The notes under the pieces are model-generated. The model did not search any database and was not told where the DNA came from. It saw nothing but the letters and a program-made list of their open reading frames with translations. DNA of 64,000 nucleotides, from NCBI GenBank assembly GCA_023627715.1, contig JAMAHW010000003.1, forward strand, positions 124,001 through 188,000. Reading direction: 5' to 3'. Origin of the DNA: Periconia sp. R9002. Its lineage: Eukaryota; Ascomycota; Dothideomycetes; Pleosporales; Periconiaceae. This document shows positions 45,403 to 57,130 of this stretch, piece by piece (positions within the stretch are counted from its first letter, which is position 1; each line of letters starts with the position of its first letter). Both the position numbers and the translations under genes were made by a program.

Positions 45403-47472
45403 TTATGCCCGCACATCCCAGAGTTTGATTCGACCCGCCTCCGTACCAATCGCAAGCAGCGCCAAGCTCCCTTCACGCTCTTCTTCCTCGACGGGTCGAC
45501 CCCACGCAAGTGCTGTTATTCTACCGAGTGGTGTTTTTTCAGTAGGCCAGTTCCTGAAAACGGTAGCCGACGGCAGGTGCACCAGTCTCAGAGCGTTTTT
45601 CTTCCAGCGACTCGCCATGGCCAGGACTTGCCCGTCCGCGGTGAATGCTAGATGCGAAACGGGTGTCGTGAGGTGATCCAGGACGCGATGCGGCTTGGGT
45701 GCCTTGGGAATGCCGTTATTGGCAGTAGTCGCATCGTCCTCGGCCTGGCTGATGTTGTTGATCCAGGCTCTGCGGTCGTAGATGTTGACAATGCCACTTG
45801 AACTGCCCACCGCAACCCATCTATCCCCACCAAGCCAACCATCCCGGCCACTCTTGCCACCCACCGCGATGACCGTGGTTCCTACCGCACCCTCATCCGT
45901 CCATCGTCCTATGACGCCGTCTTGAACACTCCACTCAGTCACTTCTCCATTTTTCGCTACAACACACAGTCCATTCCCATCACCCCACCACACAAAATCC
46001 GCCACACCCCCTTTTGATTCGATGCGGACTTGCGTAGTCCACTGCAGGGTCGATGCATCAAGCACGTTAATCATACCCCCGCCTTTCCTTGAAGATCCCC
46101 GCAAGGCCATGTATTTTCCGTTGGGAGACAAAGAGAAGTACTCCATCGTTCTCTGTTCGTGCTGATGGCCATATACTCGCGATACCTTCTCAACAGTACC
46201 TGTTGCAATATTCCAAACATGGAAGTACTTTCGTCGAGCGCTGATGAAAATTCGAGAATCGGAAGGTGATGGGTGAAAAGCTGTGGTGGTGAGAGGTGTG
46301 CGCTTGATATGTAGAGACGTGAGCAGGGGGTTTGGAGTTAGTGAACTGGGATCCACGTGGTGTAAGGATAATGTAGAGCTAGGTCCAGAGGAGAGCAGCA
46401 GTGGGTATGAAGGGTGGAAGGAAAGGGAGTTAATTGCAGACTGTATAATCGAGTTAATTCACGCCCGTATTACATGGTGAAAGAGACTTACCGGCCCAGC
46501 TTTGGAAACGTCTTTCAATCGTTGTATATCGACGGTACCTGACTGCAATTTCCTCCGTTTCGCAGGCCCTCTTGATGCCCTTGACAAAATATCGGCACTT
46601 TGGAGCAGTTTTGCTAGTGGTAGCGTAGAGATGTCTTCGTCATCCATATCCATATCGCTCACGGAATCCGCATCGCTCTCGCCGTCTTCCATCATGCTGC
46701 GTCTCTTCCGTTTCGACTTCCCACTGGCCTGCAGAGCCCAATCAGGTGTAGAATAGAGCCTCTCGTACTGTTTCCGAAGCCTGCGAACATATTCCTTTCC
46801 ACTGACGATATCATCCTCGGCAGTTTCTCGCAGCTTTCGGAGTTGCGGAACGGTGGCAAGGCTAACGACCAAGCGCTCGTCGTCGCTGTCTTCCCACGCA
46901 GGCTTGTCGTCCTCATCTTCTGTTTCCTCTGCTTTAACAACAGCGGCAGATCCCGCAGGAGCAGCAGTGGGACCGGCGTCGAAGAAGAACAAATCTTGAT
47001 CCTCTGCATTTTCGTAGTCTGCATCATCGTCTTGTTCGTCGGACGATTCTTGGTCCAATGCTCCGGCCGTGTAATCGAGTGAGAAGCCCTCTATTCCTTG
47101 CTTAAACCCAATAGAATCTCCAAACACTATGCGTTCAAGCTCTTCTTCCTCCGCGTCTTTGGGGAGCACCGGCTTTTCCTTTTGTTTCTTCTCAACTGCA
47201 ATTTTCATGGCCTTCTCGTCCTCGTCCTCTTCATCATCATCTTCTTCCTCACTGCTACTAGTATCATCCTTCTTATCCCCATCTTCTTCCTCCGTGCCAA
47301 AGCCCTCCCAATCTGCCTCGGGTGCATTCACAGGCTGCAGTGCGCCAGCCTGAGCCTCATCCTCTTTGAGGTCGAATTCGGGGGGGAAGAGCGACGTATC
47401 TTTCGCATTGGACGGAAGAAATCTCTCGCGTTTGCTCGCCTTTTGCGCAGCGGCGATTGTTCTGTGCGCCAT
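45403..47472 (-). CDS. UTP18: U3 snoRNA-associated protein 18 (Utp18), SSU processome
   Basis: Exon 1 (46492-47472) and exon 2 (45403-46440) join across a 51-nt intron to give 672 aa. The join reads VSKAGP-SAINSLSFHPSYPLLLSSG, which restores the first WD repeat; read separately, the exons look like two genes. The N-terminal third is acidic (EEEDDDEEDEDE) with a conserved LERIVFGD and YVRRLRKQYERLYSTPDWA motif. The C-terminal half is a WD40 propeller ending in GRIKLWDVRA. Utp18 is part of the UTP-B subcomplex that binds the 5' pre-rRNA region and acts in 18S rRNA maturation in the nucleolus. An upstream ATG (47532) is in frame, but MAHRTIAAAQKASKRERF fits the family start better. Confidence 0.93.
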
Positions 47473-48451
47473 CGTCTGTGAAGTGAGTAGTATTACAAGA
47501 GGTCTCTGCGCGCAAAAAATTGAGGTCGGCAAAATTGTTGCAGGGGTCTCAACTTAAGCTTTGAGCGCTAGTATTGCTAAGCGAAGCTATCCCGTCAGCC
47601 CCAACCTTACAGAGGTCGTGTATGCGGTCGTCAATTGCGATGTTCATTATCGAGCTATAGTTGTCGTTGGTTATTCTGTGACCATAAGTCGACAGATAGA
47701 CTGCTTTTGAAGCATGGTATGCAGGATGGCAGGATATTGTAGACAGACGTTCCCCTACTCCCACGCTGCCCATCCCACTCACCGTTCAGCCACTGGGCTT
47801 TCAATTGAGTTCTTCTGCCAGGCCGTAATCATGGGACCTTTAAGTATTTCCCTTAAGCAGCCTCAGCAGCCCGTCAGTAGCCGAGGCCGGAACGGTGTAA
47901 ACGGCCTTTGGCGGCGCAGAACCCCAAAGATCATGCGCCCATCCCGATCGGTTTAACACCGTTCCGATGGTTTGTTCCGAATAACCCTAGGTACCTCGGC
48001 CATCCAATCAGCTGTGATTGTGAGTAGCTTCAAACGGAACGTCATATTCTCTCGGAACTGCAAGCCATTGCACATTTCCTCTCGTAATCTTTCCTAGTAA
48101 AGTAGGTCATCATGTTGGCTACGCTATCCTACACTACATTTAGAAAGAGCAAGGAGTTCGTCCGGAGTAGAATGACTCACGTGGATGACATCCCTGCCTT
48201 ATAAAGGGATGTTAGTGACTCAACTTGTCTCACAAAGGGCGGGTGGGAACGGCTTTATAAAGAAGTCACATAGCCGTGACAAACGTGAACTCTGAATTGC
48301 CAATGGAATACTGGGTCAAGAACAGTCGCGGCTTACTCCATGTTTTGAAGAATATCACCACCCCATACCCCACACTCACTGTCTAGATTCCTTGATTCCT
48401 CAGCGCTCCGAAGCTCCAGCGTCCATACCGAACAATAGAATAGAACTCACA
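47473..48451. other. Divergent intergenic region
   Basis: About 980 bp between UTP18 and the acetyltransferase gene. A CCTAGGTACC motif lies near 47996. A small perfect hairpin, catccct/agggatg, flanks ttataa at about 48189-48211, and a second ttataaag follows near 48254; one may be a promoter element. Confidence 0.55.
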
Positions 48452-49364
48452 ATGTCGAACAACAACAACCTCGAAGTCTCTCTGCTCACTCCAGAGGAAG
48501 CAGAAAAGTACAGTCAGTCAACCCTAACAAACCCCCGAAATCAATTCCTCCTCCTCCTCCTCTCCACCTAAAGACTCCCCCCAACCAAAACAACACAGCA
48601 ATTCCAAAAAACAAAGCCCCCCAAAACTAACCTCCCACCCAGTGCGAATCCGCCACTCAGCCTTCCAATCCGACATCAACAAAATCTTCTACTTCAACGC
48701 CCCCCAGCACGAACCCGCCCAAACAACCCTCTCCCTCTTCACAGCCAGCATCGTCGACGGCATCAAAAACAAAGGCATCATCTTCACAAAGTGCGTCGAC
48801 AAATCCACCTCAACCATCATCGCCGGATCCCGCTGGACATACCACAAACCGTCCGACCCGACCGCTACCACGCGTACGCCCCAGGACCTCGACAACGACT
48901 ACACGACGCCCGAACCCTACCCGGAATCCAACCTCGAGGTGTGGAACGCGTTTTTTGATCTGTTCCATGAGACGAAGAGGGAGGTTATGGGGTTGGAGCG
49001 GTTTTATAAGCTAGATACGTTGGTGACGCATCCGGATCATCATCGACGGGGTGCGGGGAAGTTGTTGTTGGAGGAAGGGTTGAGGAGGGTGGATGAGGAG
49101 GGTGTGGAGTGTTATTTGGAGTCGAGCTCTGTGGGGAGGAAGCTGTATGAGCGATTTGGGTTTGAGCCGGTGAAGGATATTAGCTTGGATTTGAGGAGGT
49201 GGGGTGGGGAGGAGGAGATTGTTTGGACGGTGAGTTTTGTTTTGGATTCGTTTTCCCACTTCTTCGCTTTTTTTTGTCGTGGTTGAGATGGATATGAGGT
49301 GAATGAAAATTGAAGCTAATGTTGATTGCAGATCATGCGGAGACCAGCCAAAGGCCAGGCATAG
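48452..49364 (+). CDS. GNAT family N-acetyltransferase
   Basis: Three exons (48452-48512, 48643-49229, 49332-49364) give 226 aa. The last exon has only 11 codons (IMRRPAKGQA and stop), a feature easy to miss. The acetyl-CoA-binding motif A is LVTHPDHHRRGAGKLLLEEG, and motif B gives YLESSSVGRKLYERFGFE. The family moves an acetyl group from acetyl-CoA to amines; the substrate cannot be told. The N-terminal half has RIRHSAFQSD and SRWTYHKP, as in many small fungal acetyltransferases. No targeting signal is seen. The first half uses many C-ending codons, the second many G-ending ones. Confidence 0.88.
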
Positions 49365-50690
49365 ACCTCATTGTGGAATACCCTTTGTATCGGTTATACA
49401 TCACGATTTCTAGAATGTCGTAGGGAGTTCCCTGTACCCTATTGAACCGTTGACTCGGCATTACACCTATATAAACAAAATACTCGTAGACATTATCACC
49501 CATTAATCTTAGAGATTGATCACGGCTTATGTGGGACATTCTTAAAAGGTCGCTCTTCTCTATTATATGCAAAAATCCGCCAGCGACATGCCGCGGTCCG
49601 TCTCAAATGAGGCATCATGTCGTTGTGAGAATAGTTGGTTGCACTGCATGAACATAAACAATGGGAATTTTTGCCAAGTGGTCCTACAAACATGTCCGAA
49701 GGGGAATTGTCAACACCACATGAGAGCACAACACAAGACTTGAGTAATCGACAAGATGAGGTAAAAATATGTTTATTGAAACAAGCAGGCACAATGGCTA
49801 CATGTACCGGAAGATAGTTATCAAAGCATACTAGCAGCGAGGAGTTGCTTTTGATCTGCCTAGCGTAATTCTACGTGCAGTGATGGGATTCTCCGGCATA
49901 CAGGCTTTTTCTTTTATCGTCCATCGCGCAAGTAACGGCACAGCCTAGACATACCAATGTACTTGCGCGACTTCTGTAACAGCCATTCGATTACGGCCGT
50001 GATTACGGTGTTGTTGAACATCATTTACAAATGGTGCATACGAAAAGGTGGGTGCGATCGTTATGTTTGCCTGTTCAATAGAAGCGCAGCGATAGTCTGG
50101 CGAGAGCAAGATATTAGCTTCTGAAGTTAGTTGGTCCAGTACACTACGTGTACCAGTATCAAGTGTCAGCTTAGGTGCTGAGCCAAAGTTCATCACGGTG
50201 TTATTGATCAAAATAACCTATGCAATTGTGGAAACATACAAACCCAGCAGAGATAAACCGCATCGTAAAAGGATAATCGGGGACGAAGAAAGGAGGGAAA
50301 GGATTCGAGGTGCTACGGTAATCGTTCGTGTAAAGTACAATAAGGGAATCGCCAAACGGCGCCGAGCGCTCGACCGATCGACCGAGAGTAAAAAGTCCGA
50401 CCGTACCGAAAGGGATATCGCCGTTACCGATCGCTAAAAAAACAAAGGTTCCGATTCGAAAGAACTGCCTGCTTCATTAATGGGACGACCAAAAGGTCGC
50501 CAAAGCCTCCGTCGGGGATGGCGATAACAAGCCCATAGCCTTGAACTCCAACCGGAACCACCATATTGCTTTTGACATTTTGAGTGAACCAAGGAACAAC
50601 ACACGATCTGGGAGTAAAGATCTGAGGTCTACTCCGCTACGTCCAAGTCGTCATGAGCAACTGGAGGTGGGGACTCGTCTGCGCCTTCGG
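49365..50690. other. Gene-poor region with a CpG-rich island
   Basis: About 1.3 kb. A minus-strand 88-codon frame (49945-50211) looks faintly protein-like but has no partner exons or family. From 50240 to 50440 the DNA has many CG dinucleotides and encodes a highly charged 79-residue frame on the plus strand. No gene is called. Confidence 0.5.
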
Positions 50691-51706
50691 TCAGAGAAGT
50701 TGGTCGTCGTCCTGGGCGGGGGGCTCACTTTTGAGTTCCTCGCCGTTGGTGCCGGGCTCGCGTTCACGTTCACGCTCGCGGTCACCTGCACCAGCTCCGG
50801 CACGGTCTCCACGATCCCCACGGTCGCGTTCGCGGTCATCGTCACGGTCACGAACATCCTTCATCTCACGATCGCCGTCGGGGCTTCGAGTTCGGTCGCG
50901 AACATCGCGGTCGCGGCGATCATCGTAACGATCGCGACGGTCGTCCTTACGGGGAGAATAACCATCGCCACGACCCCGGCGAGGGGACTGGCTACGTCCA
51001 CGACGAGGGGAGCGATCTCGGTCACCACGGCGTCCGTCGCGGCCGTCACGGCCACCATCCCTAGGACGATCACGGCCAGAGTCGAAGCGCCAAGAAGCAG
51101 ATGGTGGAGTGCGAGCCCACTGTGGGTTGTTAGCATGAGGCTATGTTTTATAGGCACTTGTCGTAGCATACCTCGATTTTCAACAAGTCATCGCGGCCGA
51201 TACGCTTGTTGTGCATCTCGTGGTAAGCATCATCCGCATCGCGACGGTTCTCGTATTCCACAAAAGCAAACCTAAGCGGGTCAGCTGCATGTGCTTAAAC
51301 ACTGGATAGAGTTTGATACTCACAGTCTGCTGGATGCTGAGCGGGGCGCGGGGATGTCGCAGCGTACGAGACGACCGTACCTGAAGAGGCGTTAGACGGG
51401 TACCGGACAAGCTATGGTGGTATAGTGGTAGGACGGAAGGGCGGGAAGTGGGAGGAGTGCGAACCGAAGGTTTGCGCGCAGGAGGCTGAAAGAAACTCAA
51501 AAGCATCGCAGGAGGGGAGGCATCGTAGAGGACAGAGGGGAGGACGAGGGAAAGAACGCTGGGCGAGTGGCGGATCGTCCTCGGGGTTGAGCCCGAAGGT
51601 GAAGAGAACAGGAAACATACCGTTCGAACTCGAAGGCGAGGTCGCGGGCGCGTGTACCGTGGCCGAAGCCAGTGACGTAAAGGGTGGTGCCACCGCCACG
51701 AGACAT
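50691..51706 (-). CDS. SR-type RRM splicing factor
   Basis: Four exons (51621-51706, 51324-51380, 51172-51271, 50691-51119) give 223 aa. Residues 7-80 form one RNA-recognition motif: TLYVTGFGHGTRARDLAFEF is RNP2 and LFAFVEYENRRDADDAYHEM contains RNP1. Introns split the RRM three times, and every join preserves frame. The C-terminal half is rich in Arg/Asp/Ser with SPRRGRSQSPRRGRG repeats and ends DDDQLL. This architecture is that of fungal SR proteins (fission-yeast Srp1-like), nuclear regulators of splice-site choice phosphorylated by SRPK kinases. The repetitive GC-rich RD region produces long spurious frames on the opposite strand. Confidence 0.9.
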
Positions 51707-53214
51707 TGTGTGGTAATCTCGATGTGATGAGGGAGAGGGTTTGCGGGATACGGTTGTAGAGAAGATCAGTGATGGGAGTGGTGGTTGGTGGTGAGTTGAG
51801 TTAAACAGACGCGCAAAGAAGGCCGGGAGAAAAGAAGGCCGGGAGGAAGCTGTGAGGAAAATGCCAAGACACTAGTCCCGATTCGTCGAATGACGAAAGC
51901 CTTCATTGAGGCCTCACTGCACGAATCAGGCCGTCGTGCCTTTCAAGTACAGGTACATGTACGCTATACAGTACTTTTTCCTGTAGTTACGTGTAGCACA
52001 CTGAGAAATGCTCCTTACCTATGTACTTACCTACTAGCTGATACCTAAATCCCGATGTCTTTACCCCTTAGCTACTTCGTGCATTCCACCTCCATGGATG
52101 CACATACATAGGTACCTGCACATGCATGCATGGCTCAATTCTTGTTTAATGTATAGTGGGGGTTGTTATGGAATATTCAAGTAGCGAATTACATGCTCCA
52201 GTTCTTACTTATATCTGAGAGGAGTCGCTATATACATATATATGTACATTAAAGTGTTCGCGTCTTCGCAATGTACATCCGAGTTACGCCATATCGTAAC
52301 AGAGCGAGACATAGATGCTTGATAACGAATAGCGTATACGTGTAAAAACTCATCATTTGAACGAAGCTTAAAAGGCTATACGGAATGCATGTCAAAACCT
52401 AATGTGAGTGGAATTGCCTACACAAATGTTACATATATCGGGGTAGAGTATGCCGGAACATTCTAGCACAAATCCCTCTATGTACAATAGGTTTCCACCA
52501 AACCTCAACTTTAAGCATTCGAATCTTATCCTCGGGATTGTAGCTACGGTTTTAGGCCAGGCTCATCCAAAGGCTAAACACGTACATGCTGTACATACCT
52601 ATGTACATCATATAACGGCGTGGATTGACAAGTACACGTGCCTAGTAGGCAAGAACGGCCTTGCCCTCTCATCTGCTGGCATTAATAATTGAAATTTCTG
52701 GGAAGTCTCCCAGAATCGCTTATTTGGATTGATAATCATAAACACAGAGTCCTATTCAAATGCCTGATCTACTTTGGTGATTCCATACAATTCTGCACTT
52801 ATAACTCGGAACTGGTCGAGTCACTGGTCAATAGGAAGTAGCTTTGAACTAGGGTGATTGTTCTCGTGCGCGCACGGACCCCACGGATTATCCTCATCGC
52901 GCCGCAATCTCTACCAGTACTTCCTCCAAACACTTCCCAGCCTTCCAGTACAACCCTAACCGCCTTCCCACCATTCCTTTGCGCCTCAAAGACTCAGCTC
53001 AACCTCCGTTACATTTCGCGGCTGTCTTTGGTGGGTCTGGGGCCTCCCTTCTTTATCGCTCTTCTTTCATCCCGCGCGACAAACAAACCCGCGACCAGAA
53101 CGCACCCATCCGTCGCCACCTCATACCTCCCTTTATCTCGAATCATCCTCCTCCCACGCCCACCACTAGGTAGTCCGATCGTTCAACTCACAGCCTCCAA
53201 GTCTCATTTTCAAT
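51707..53214. other. Divergent promoter region, AT-rich
   Basis: About 1.5 kb between the SR-protein gene and NAB2. It has tacctacta- and acataggtacctgcacatgcatgcatgg-type low-complexity sequence near 52010-52130 and a duplicated gaaggccggga in the SR gene leader (51827-51852). The frames at 52450-52692 and 52854-53312 have no family support. Confidence 0.55.
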
Positions 53215-54975
53215 ATGGAGGAGTTCGCAGCTGGCACGCAGCTCTCGACAGAGTTGCAGCGTCTCGTGCAACCCAAGCTCGTCGAGTGCGGGTGGACCAC
53301 GAGCGCAGATGACACTACGCTGTTCGATTACATCTTGCTCATGCTTGCCAACGACAAGAATGAAGCGCAGGTTGCTTCTGAACTCTCCAATGACCTTCTT
53401 GATCTGGGTCCCGAGAACGCGGAAACACAGCAGTTTGCGCGCTGGTTATTCGAGCAGATCGATACCCTTCGTCGACAGCTCAACGGAGGAAATGTCGCGG
53501 GCGACGCACAGATGGCACACGAAAACCAAAATCAGATGGATGGCGCCTCCAACGATGCTCCTGTCAACGCGCAGGACACCGATATGGAGGGTACCACAGA
53601 ACCTACAGGCAATATGTATGCGAACTTTCCAATTTCTTTCTCCCCCTCTTCAACTGTGTCGGATCAGCGTCATGATGATACTCGCGGACTGCCGATTCCT
53701 TCAGTCGACTGGTCCACGCGAGAGTCTTCACCGACGTCCCGGCCTTATCAACAACCAGGTATGAAGCGACTAAGTCTAACAACTCACAGACCAACCGGAC
53801 CAAAAGCAATGCGCAACGGCAGTGGCCAAAAGACTGCACGTGGCGGTCGCATGTTAAACCAAATGAACAAATCCATGAACCGACACGACGATTCCGCATT
53901 GCATCGCGTACGGGGCTCGCAAGGCACGGGCCGCGTTGGAAATTCTCGCGAGCCGCCAAAAGGGCCCCGCAATGGGTCGCAGCTAGGCCGTGGTCTCGAT
54001 GCTCTTGCGAGCGGTAGGGGTATGAACAACATGAACATGGTACCTGGCAACGCGAACAATGGAATGAATAACATGAACGCAATGCCTGGCATGCCCATGG
54101 CGGGCGGTATGGGACAGGCTGGAATGCCTGGCATGCTTAATCCTTCTCAGCAAATGGCTCTCATGAGCATGTACGAACAGCAGGCGACTATGATGCAACA
54201 GATATTCGCTGGCCAGGTTCCTACACCGTTCGTGAACCCGGGTTTCCAACCCAACAGTAGGGGAGGCAAAAAATTCTCGGGCGGAAACCGCGCCGGCCAG
54301 GGGAACAAACAAAATCTGCCCCCATCTTCTAAATTCACCAAGAAGGAAGGCCAGGACGAAGTCATGACCGACGGTGCCGCTGCAGAAAATGAAGGCGGCA
54401 TGGAAGTGGAAACCTCACGCCCGGATCCATCTACCACTGTCTGCCACTTCAACCAACGATGTATGAAGGCCGATTGTCCATATGTGCATGCATCACCAGC
54501 TGCGCCCCGAGGAGTCACTATAGATATGAACGTAACATGCGAATACGGTCCTGCCTGCAAGAACAGTAAATGCGTGGGCAAACATCCATCTCCGGCCCAG
54601 AAGCAACAATACCAAGCCGAACAAGAGTGTGCGTTTTGGCCAAATTGCCGCGACCCGAAGACATGCCCATACATGCATCCTACTGTCCCCGCCTGTCGTA
54701 ACGGCGCCGACTGCACCACGCCCGGATGCACCTTTCATCACTCCAAGATCATGTGCAAATTCAATCCTTGCACTCGAATGGGATGCCCATACAAGCATGC
54801 TGAAGGTCAGAAACAAGGTGCGGCGAAGAGTAACGTTTGGGTCGCGCCGAAAAATGGAGATGGTGGCGCGGATCATGTTAGCGAGAGGAAATTTGTGGAC
54901 GAGACGAAGGAGGAGGAGGTCATCATTCCACAGAAAGAGGAGCGAAACACAGAGATGGTAGAAGCAGCATTGTGA
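53215..54975 (+). CDS. NAB2: Nab2-type poly(A) RNA-binding zinc-finger protein
   Basis: A single exon of 586 aa. The N-terminal 95 residues form the PWI-like fold of Nab2 (ELQRLVQPKLVECGW, FDYILLMLANDK, FARWLFEQID). A Met/Asn/Gly-rich linker follows. Residues 410-528 carry five Nab2-type CCCH fingers: CHFNQRCMKADCPYVH, CEYGPACKNSKCVGKH, CAFWPNCRDPKTCPYMH, CRNGADCTTPGCTFHH and CKFNPCTRMGCPYKH. Nab2 binds poly(A) tails, limits their length and couples mRNA maturation to nuclear export. A GTATG...CACAG pair at 53759-53789 would be a 31-nt intron that breaks the frame, so it was rejected. The ATG starts the conserved domain. Confidence 0.94.
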   Translation: MEEFAAGTQLSTELQRLVQPKLVECGWTTSADDTTLFDYILLMLANDKNEAQVASELSNDLLDLGPENAETQQFARWLFEQIDTLRRQLNGGNVAGDAQMAHENQNQMDGASNDAPVNAQDTDMEGTTEPTGNMYANFPISFSPSSTVSDQRHDDTRGLPIPSVDWSTRESSPTSRPYQQPGMKRLSLTTHRPTGPKAMRNGSGQKTARGGRMLNQMNKSMNRHDDSALHRVRGSQGTGRVGNSREPPKGPRNGSQLGRGLDALASGRGMNNMNMVPGNANNGMNNMNAMPGMPMAGGMGQAGMPGMLNPSQQMALMSMYEQQATMMQQIFAGQVPTPFVNPGFQPNSRGGKKFSGGNRAGQGNKQNLPPSSKFTKKEGQDEVMTDGAAAENEGGMEVETSRPDPSTTVCHFNQRCMKADCPYVHASPAAPRGVTIDMNVTCEYGPACKNSKCVGKHPSPAQKQQYQAEQECAFWPNCRDPKTCPYMHPTVPACRNGADCTTPGCTFHHSKIMCKFNPCTRMGCPYKHAEGQKQGAAKSNVWVAPKNGDGGADHVSERKFVDETKEEEVIIPQKEERNTEMVEAAL

Positions 54976-55354
54976 GTTAGGGACGGCTAAGAATCCAGAA
55001 TTAAGAGGGGGATGGACCGCGACGACTGTAATATAGTTTACCGAAAGGACGGCGTTGATGGCTCAAGGGGTGGGCATATCTTTTTGATCTGGCATATTCA
55101 TGACTTGTGTTTCTTGGGTCTTGGGGGATTCGAAAATAAACATGGTTTCCTTTTCGCGGCTGAAGGCTGCGCCCGTCTGTATCACTTCTGTTCCATTATT
55201 GATGTTCCGTGATGTTTTGTCTGTTCGAGTCTTCGAGATTTGATCTATGATGCACTTGGTGTGGCCCGAGCTCCGATTCCCGGCAGCTATTCGAACCTCT
55301 CATCATCCTTTGCTTGTCCCGCGTTTGCCAGGTCCCACATCTACGCATCTATAC
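54976..55354. other. Short intergenic region between tandem genes
   Basis: A 379-bp gap holding the NAB2 3' end and the HEM14 promoter and leader. The HEM14 frame stays open upstream to 55247. Confidence 0.6.
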
Positions 55355-57130
55355 ATGGCAATGCGACTCAAGCGACATGTGTCACGCTTCGAATCGTCGA
55401 TAAGACACGCAATCGTCCCTTCCGTCGCCAATTCGCTATGCATCCGCTGCCGGCGATACGCCTCGTCGGCGGCGTACCCTGAAAATATCGCGGTCCTCGG
55501 CGGAGGTATTTCAGGGCTCGCCAGTGCCTATTTCGTGGCGCAGGAGTTCCCGAAGAGTAAAATCACAGTCTACGAAGCTGGGGAACATCCGGGAGGATGG
55601 ATACGCTCACAACGAATTTCAGTCCCAAGTGGCGATGTGCTGTTCGAACATGGGCCGAGGACGTTGAGGCCGGGACAAGATAGCTTGGTGACTCAAAAGC
55701 TGGTGTGTGCGAGCAGGTTCAAGATACGAACATTCTGCTAATTCAGACCAGATCCAAGAATTAGGCCTCGAGGGGGATATTCTCACAACCCATAGAGAAG
55801 CCCCTGGTTCGGCGAACCGTTATGTATACTATCCAGATCGACTCAATCTTTTGCCTGGGCCCAACGCCAACCCAAGTCTTTTCAGTTTATTGCGCACCGG
55901 CATATTTGCTGGAATGCATAGAATCCTAGTGGAGCCGTTACAACCACCACGGGATAGGTCGATTAAAGATGAATCTGTTGGGTCCTTCATATCGCGAAGA
56001 TTAGACAAGCGGCCAGTACAAAATCTTATCTCTGCAGTCTTCCACGGGATCTATGCGGGTGATGTGTGGAAGCTCAGTGCAAAAACACTAATGGGAGTTG
56101 CCTGGCGCCTGGAAACAAAAGGTACCAGCGTCTGGAATGGGTGGTTGAATATCCAAGACAACCGACCGGGATTTAAAACCCTCATGTCTCCGCACCGTAT
56201 AAAAGCACACCAGGCCACAGATCAGGATATAATGATCAGCTCGACCCTACGCAAAGCGCTCCGCAATTGCAGCGTTTTCACATTTAAAAACGGTTTGCAA
56301 CAGCTAATTGAAGCATTGAGCAAGAACCTCGAAAAGAACCCCCAAGTAGACGTTAGACTGGGTACTCCTGTACAATCGTACGATATGGCTTCGAATCAGG
56401 AGAAGCAAGTCGAAGTGACCACAAAAGTAAGCCTGCCCATTTCTCTCTCGGGTTTTTCAGCGAACCAACTTTGATACAGGACGGTAAATCCCAAAACTAC
56501 GACCTTGTCATCTCTACCCTTCGCGAGCCTTCACTCACCCCATCCGTGACCGTCATGACAGTCAACCTGTACTACACAACGCCCAACCTCAACCCCGTCA
56601 AAGGTTTCGGCTACCTCATCCCCCAGGGCGTGCCTTTTGAACAAAACCCCGAGCGCGCGCTGGGCGTTACCTTCGACTCGGACGCCATCACTGGCCAAGA
56701 CACCGCCCCGGGCACAAAACTCACCGTCATGCTCGGCGGCCACTGGTGGGATGGATGGGAGACTTATCCCGACTCCAAAGAGGGCCTCGAGCTCGCAAAG
56801 TCACTCGTCAAACGCCATCTAGGCATCACGGAAGAACCAACCAGGAGCCACGTAGGCCTCTGGAAGGACTGCATCCCGCAATACACGGTCGGCTACGAAG
56901 ACCGGCTTCGAGATCACGTGGAGAAGGTTACGAATCAGTTTGGTGGGAGAGTGAGGCTGGTAGGGAACCAGTACAACGGCGTCGCGGTGAATAATTGTAT
57001 AGAGCAAGCGTGGATGACGGCGAGGGGACTGAGGAACAACGGTTGGAAGGAGAGGGCAACGGGACTGGAGGCGCGAGTCGACGACCAGCCGTGGGGCGTT
57101 TTCTGTATAACTAAAAAAGATGAGGAGTAA
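55355..57130 (+). CDS. HEM14: Protoporphyrinogen oxidase (heme biosynthesis)
   Basis: Exons 55355-55706, 55747-56426 and 56480-57130 give 560 aa. The enzyme oxidises protoporphyrinogen IX to protoporphyrin IX with FAD in the mitochondrial inner membrane, the step before ferrochelatase. The N-terminus has a basic presequence (MAMRLKRHVSRFESS ... RRYASS) followed by the FAD-binding NIAVLGGGISGLASAYF. FEHGPRTLRPG, SFISRRLD and ISAVFHGIYAGD are family motifs, and the C-terminus has LVGNQYNGVAVNNCIEQA. The first intron is short (40 nt) with a weak GTGCGA donor, chosen because it alone restores frame as KLVYQIQELGLEGD. An upstream in-frame ATG at 55247 would lengthen the presequence. Confidence 0.93.

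Noticed and set aside
45403..47532. Two separate genes: a WD40 protein and an acidic nuclear protein
   Set aside because: A 51-nt intron joins them in frame through a WD-repeat sequence, giving one full-length UTP18.
50541..51275. 244-codon plus-strand frame opposite the SR-protein gene
   Set aside because: It is the antisense of the Arg/Asp-rich region and its exons; the minus-strand model has an RRM and consistent splice sites.
52854..53312. 152-codon plus-strand frame overlapping the NAB2 start
   Set aside because: It overlaps the conserved NAB2 N-terminus in another frame and looks like leader sequence.
53759..53789. 31-nt intron in NAB2 (GTATG ... CACAG)
   Set aside because: Too short, and removal breaks a reading frame that continues into the zinc fingers.
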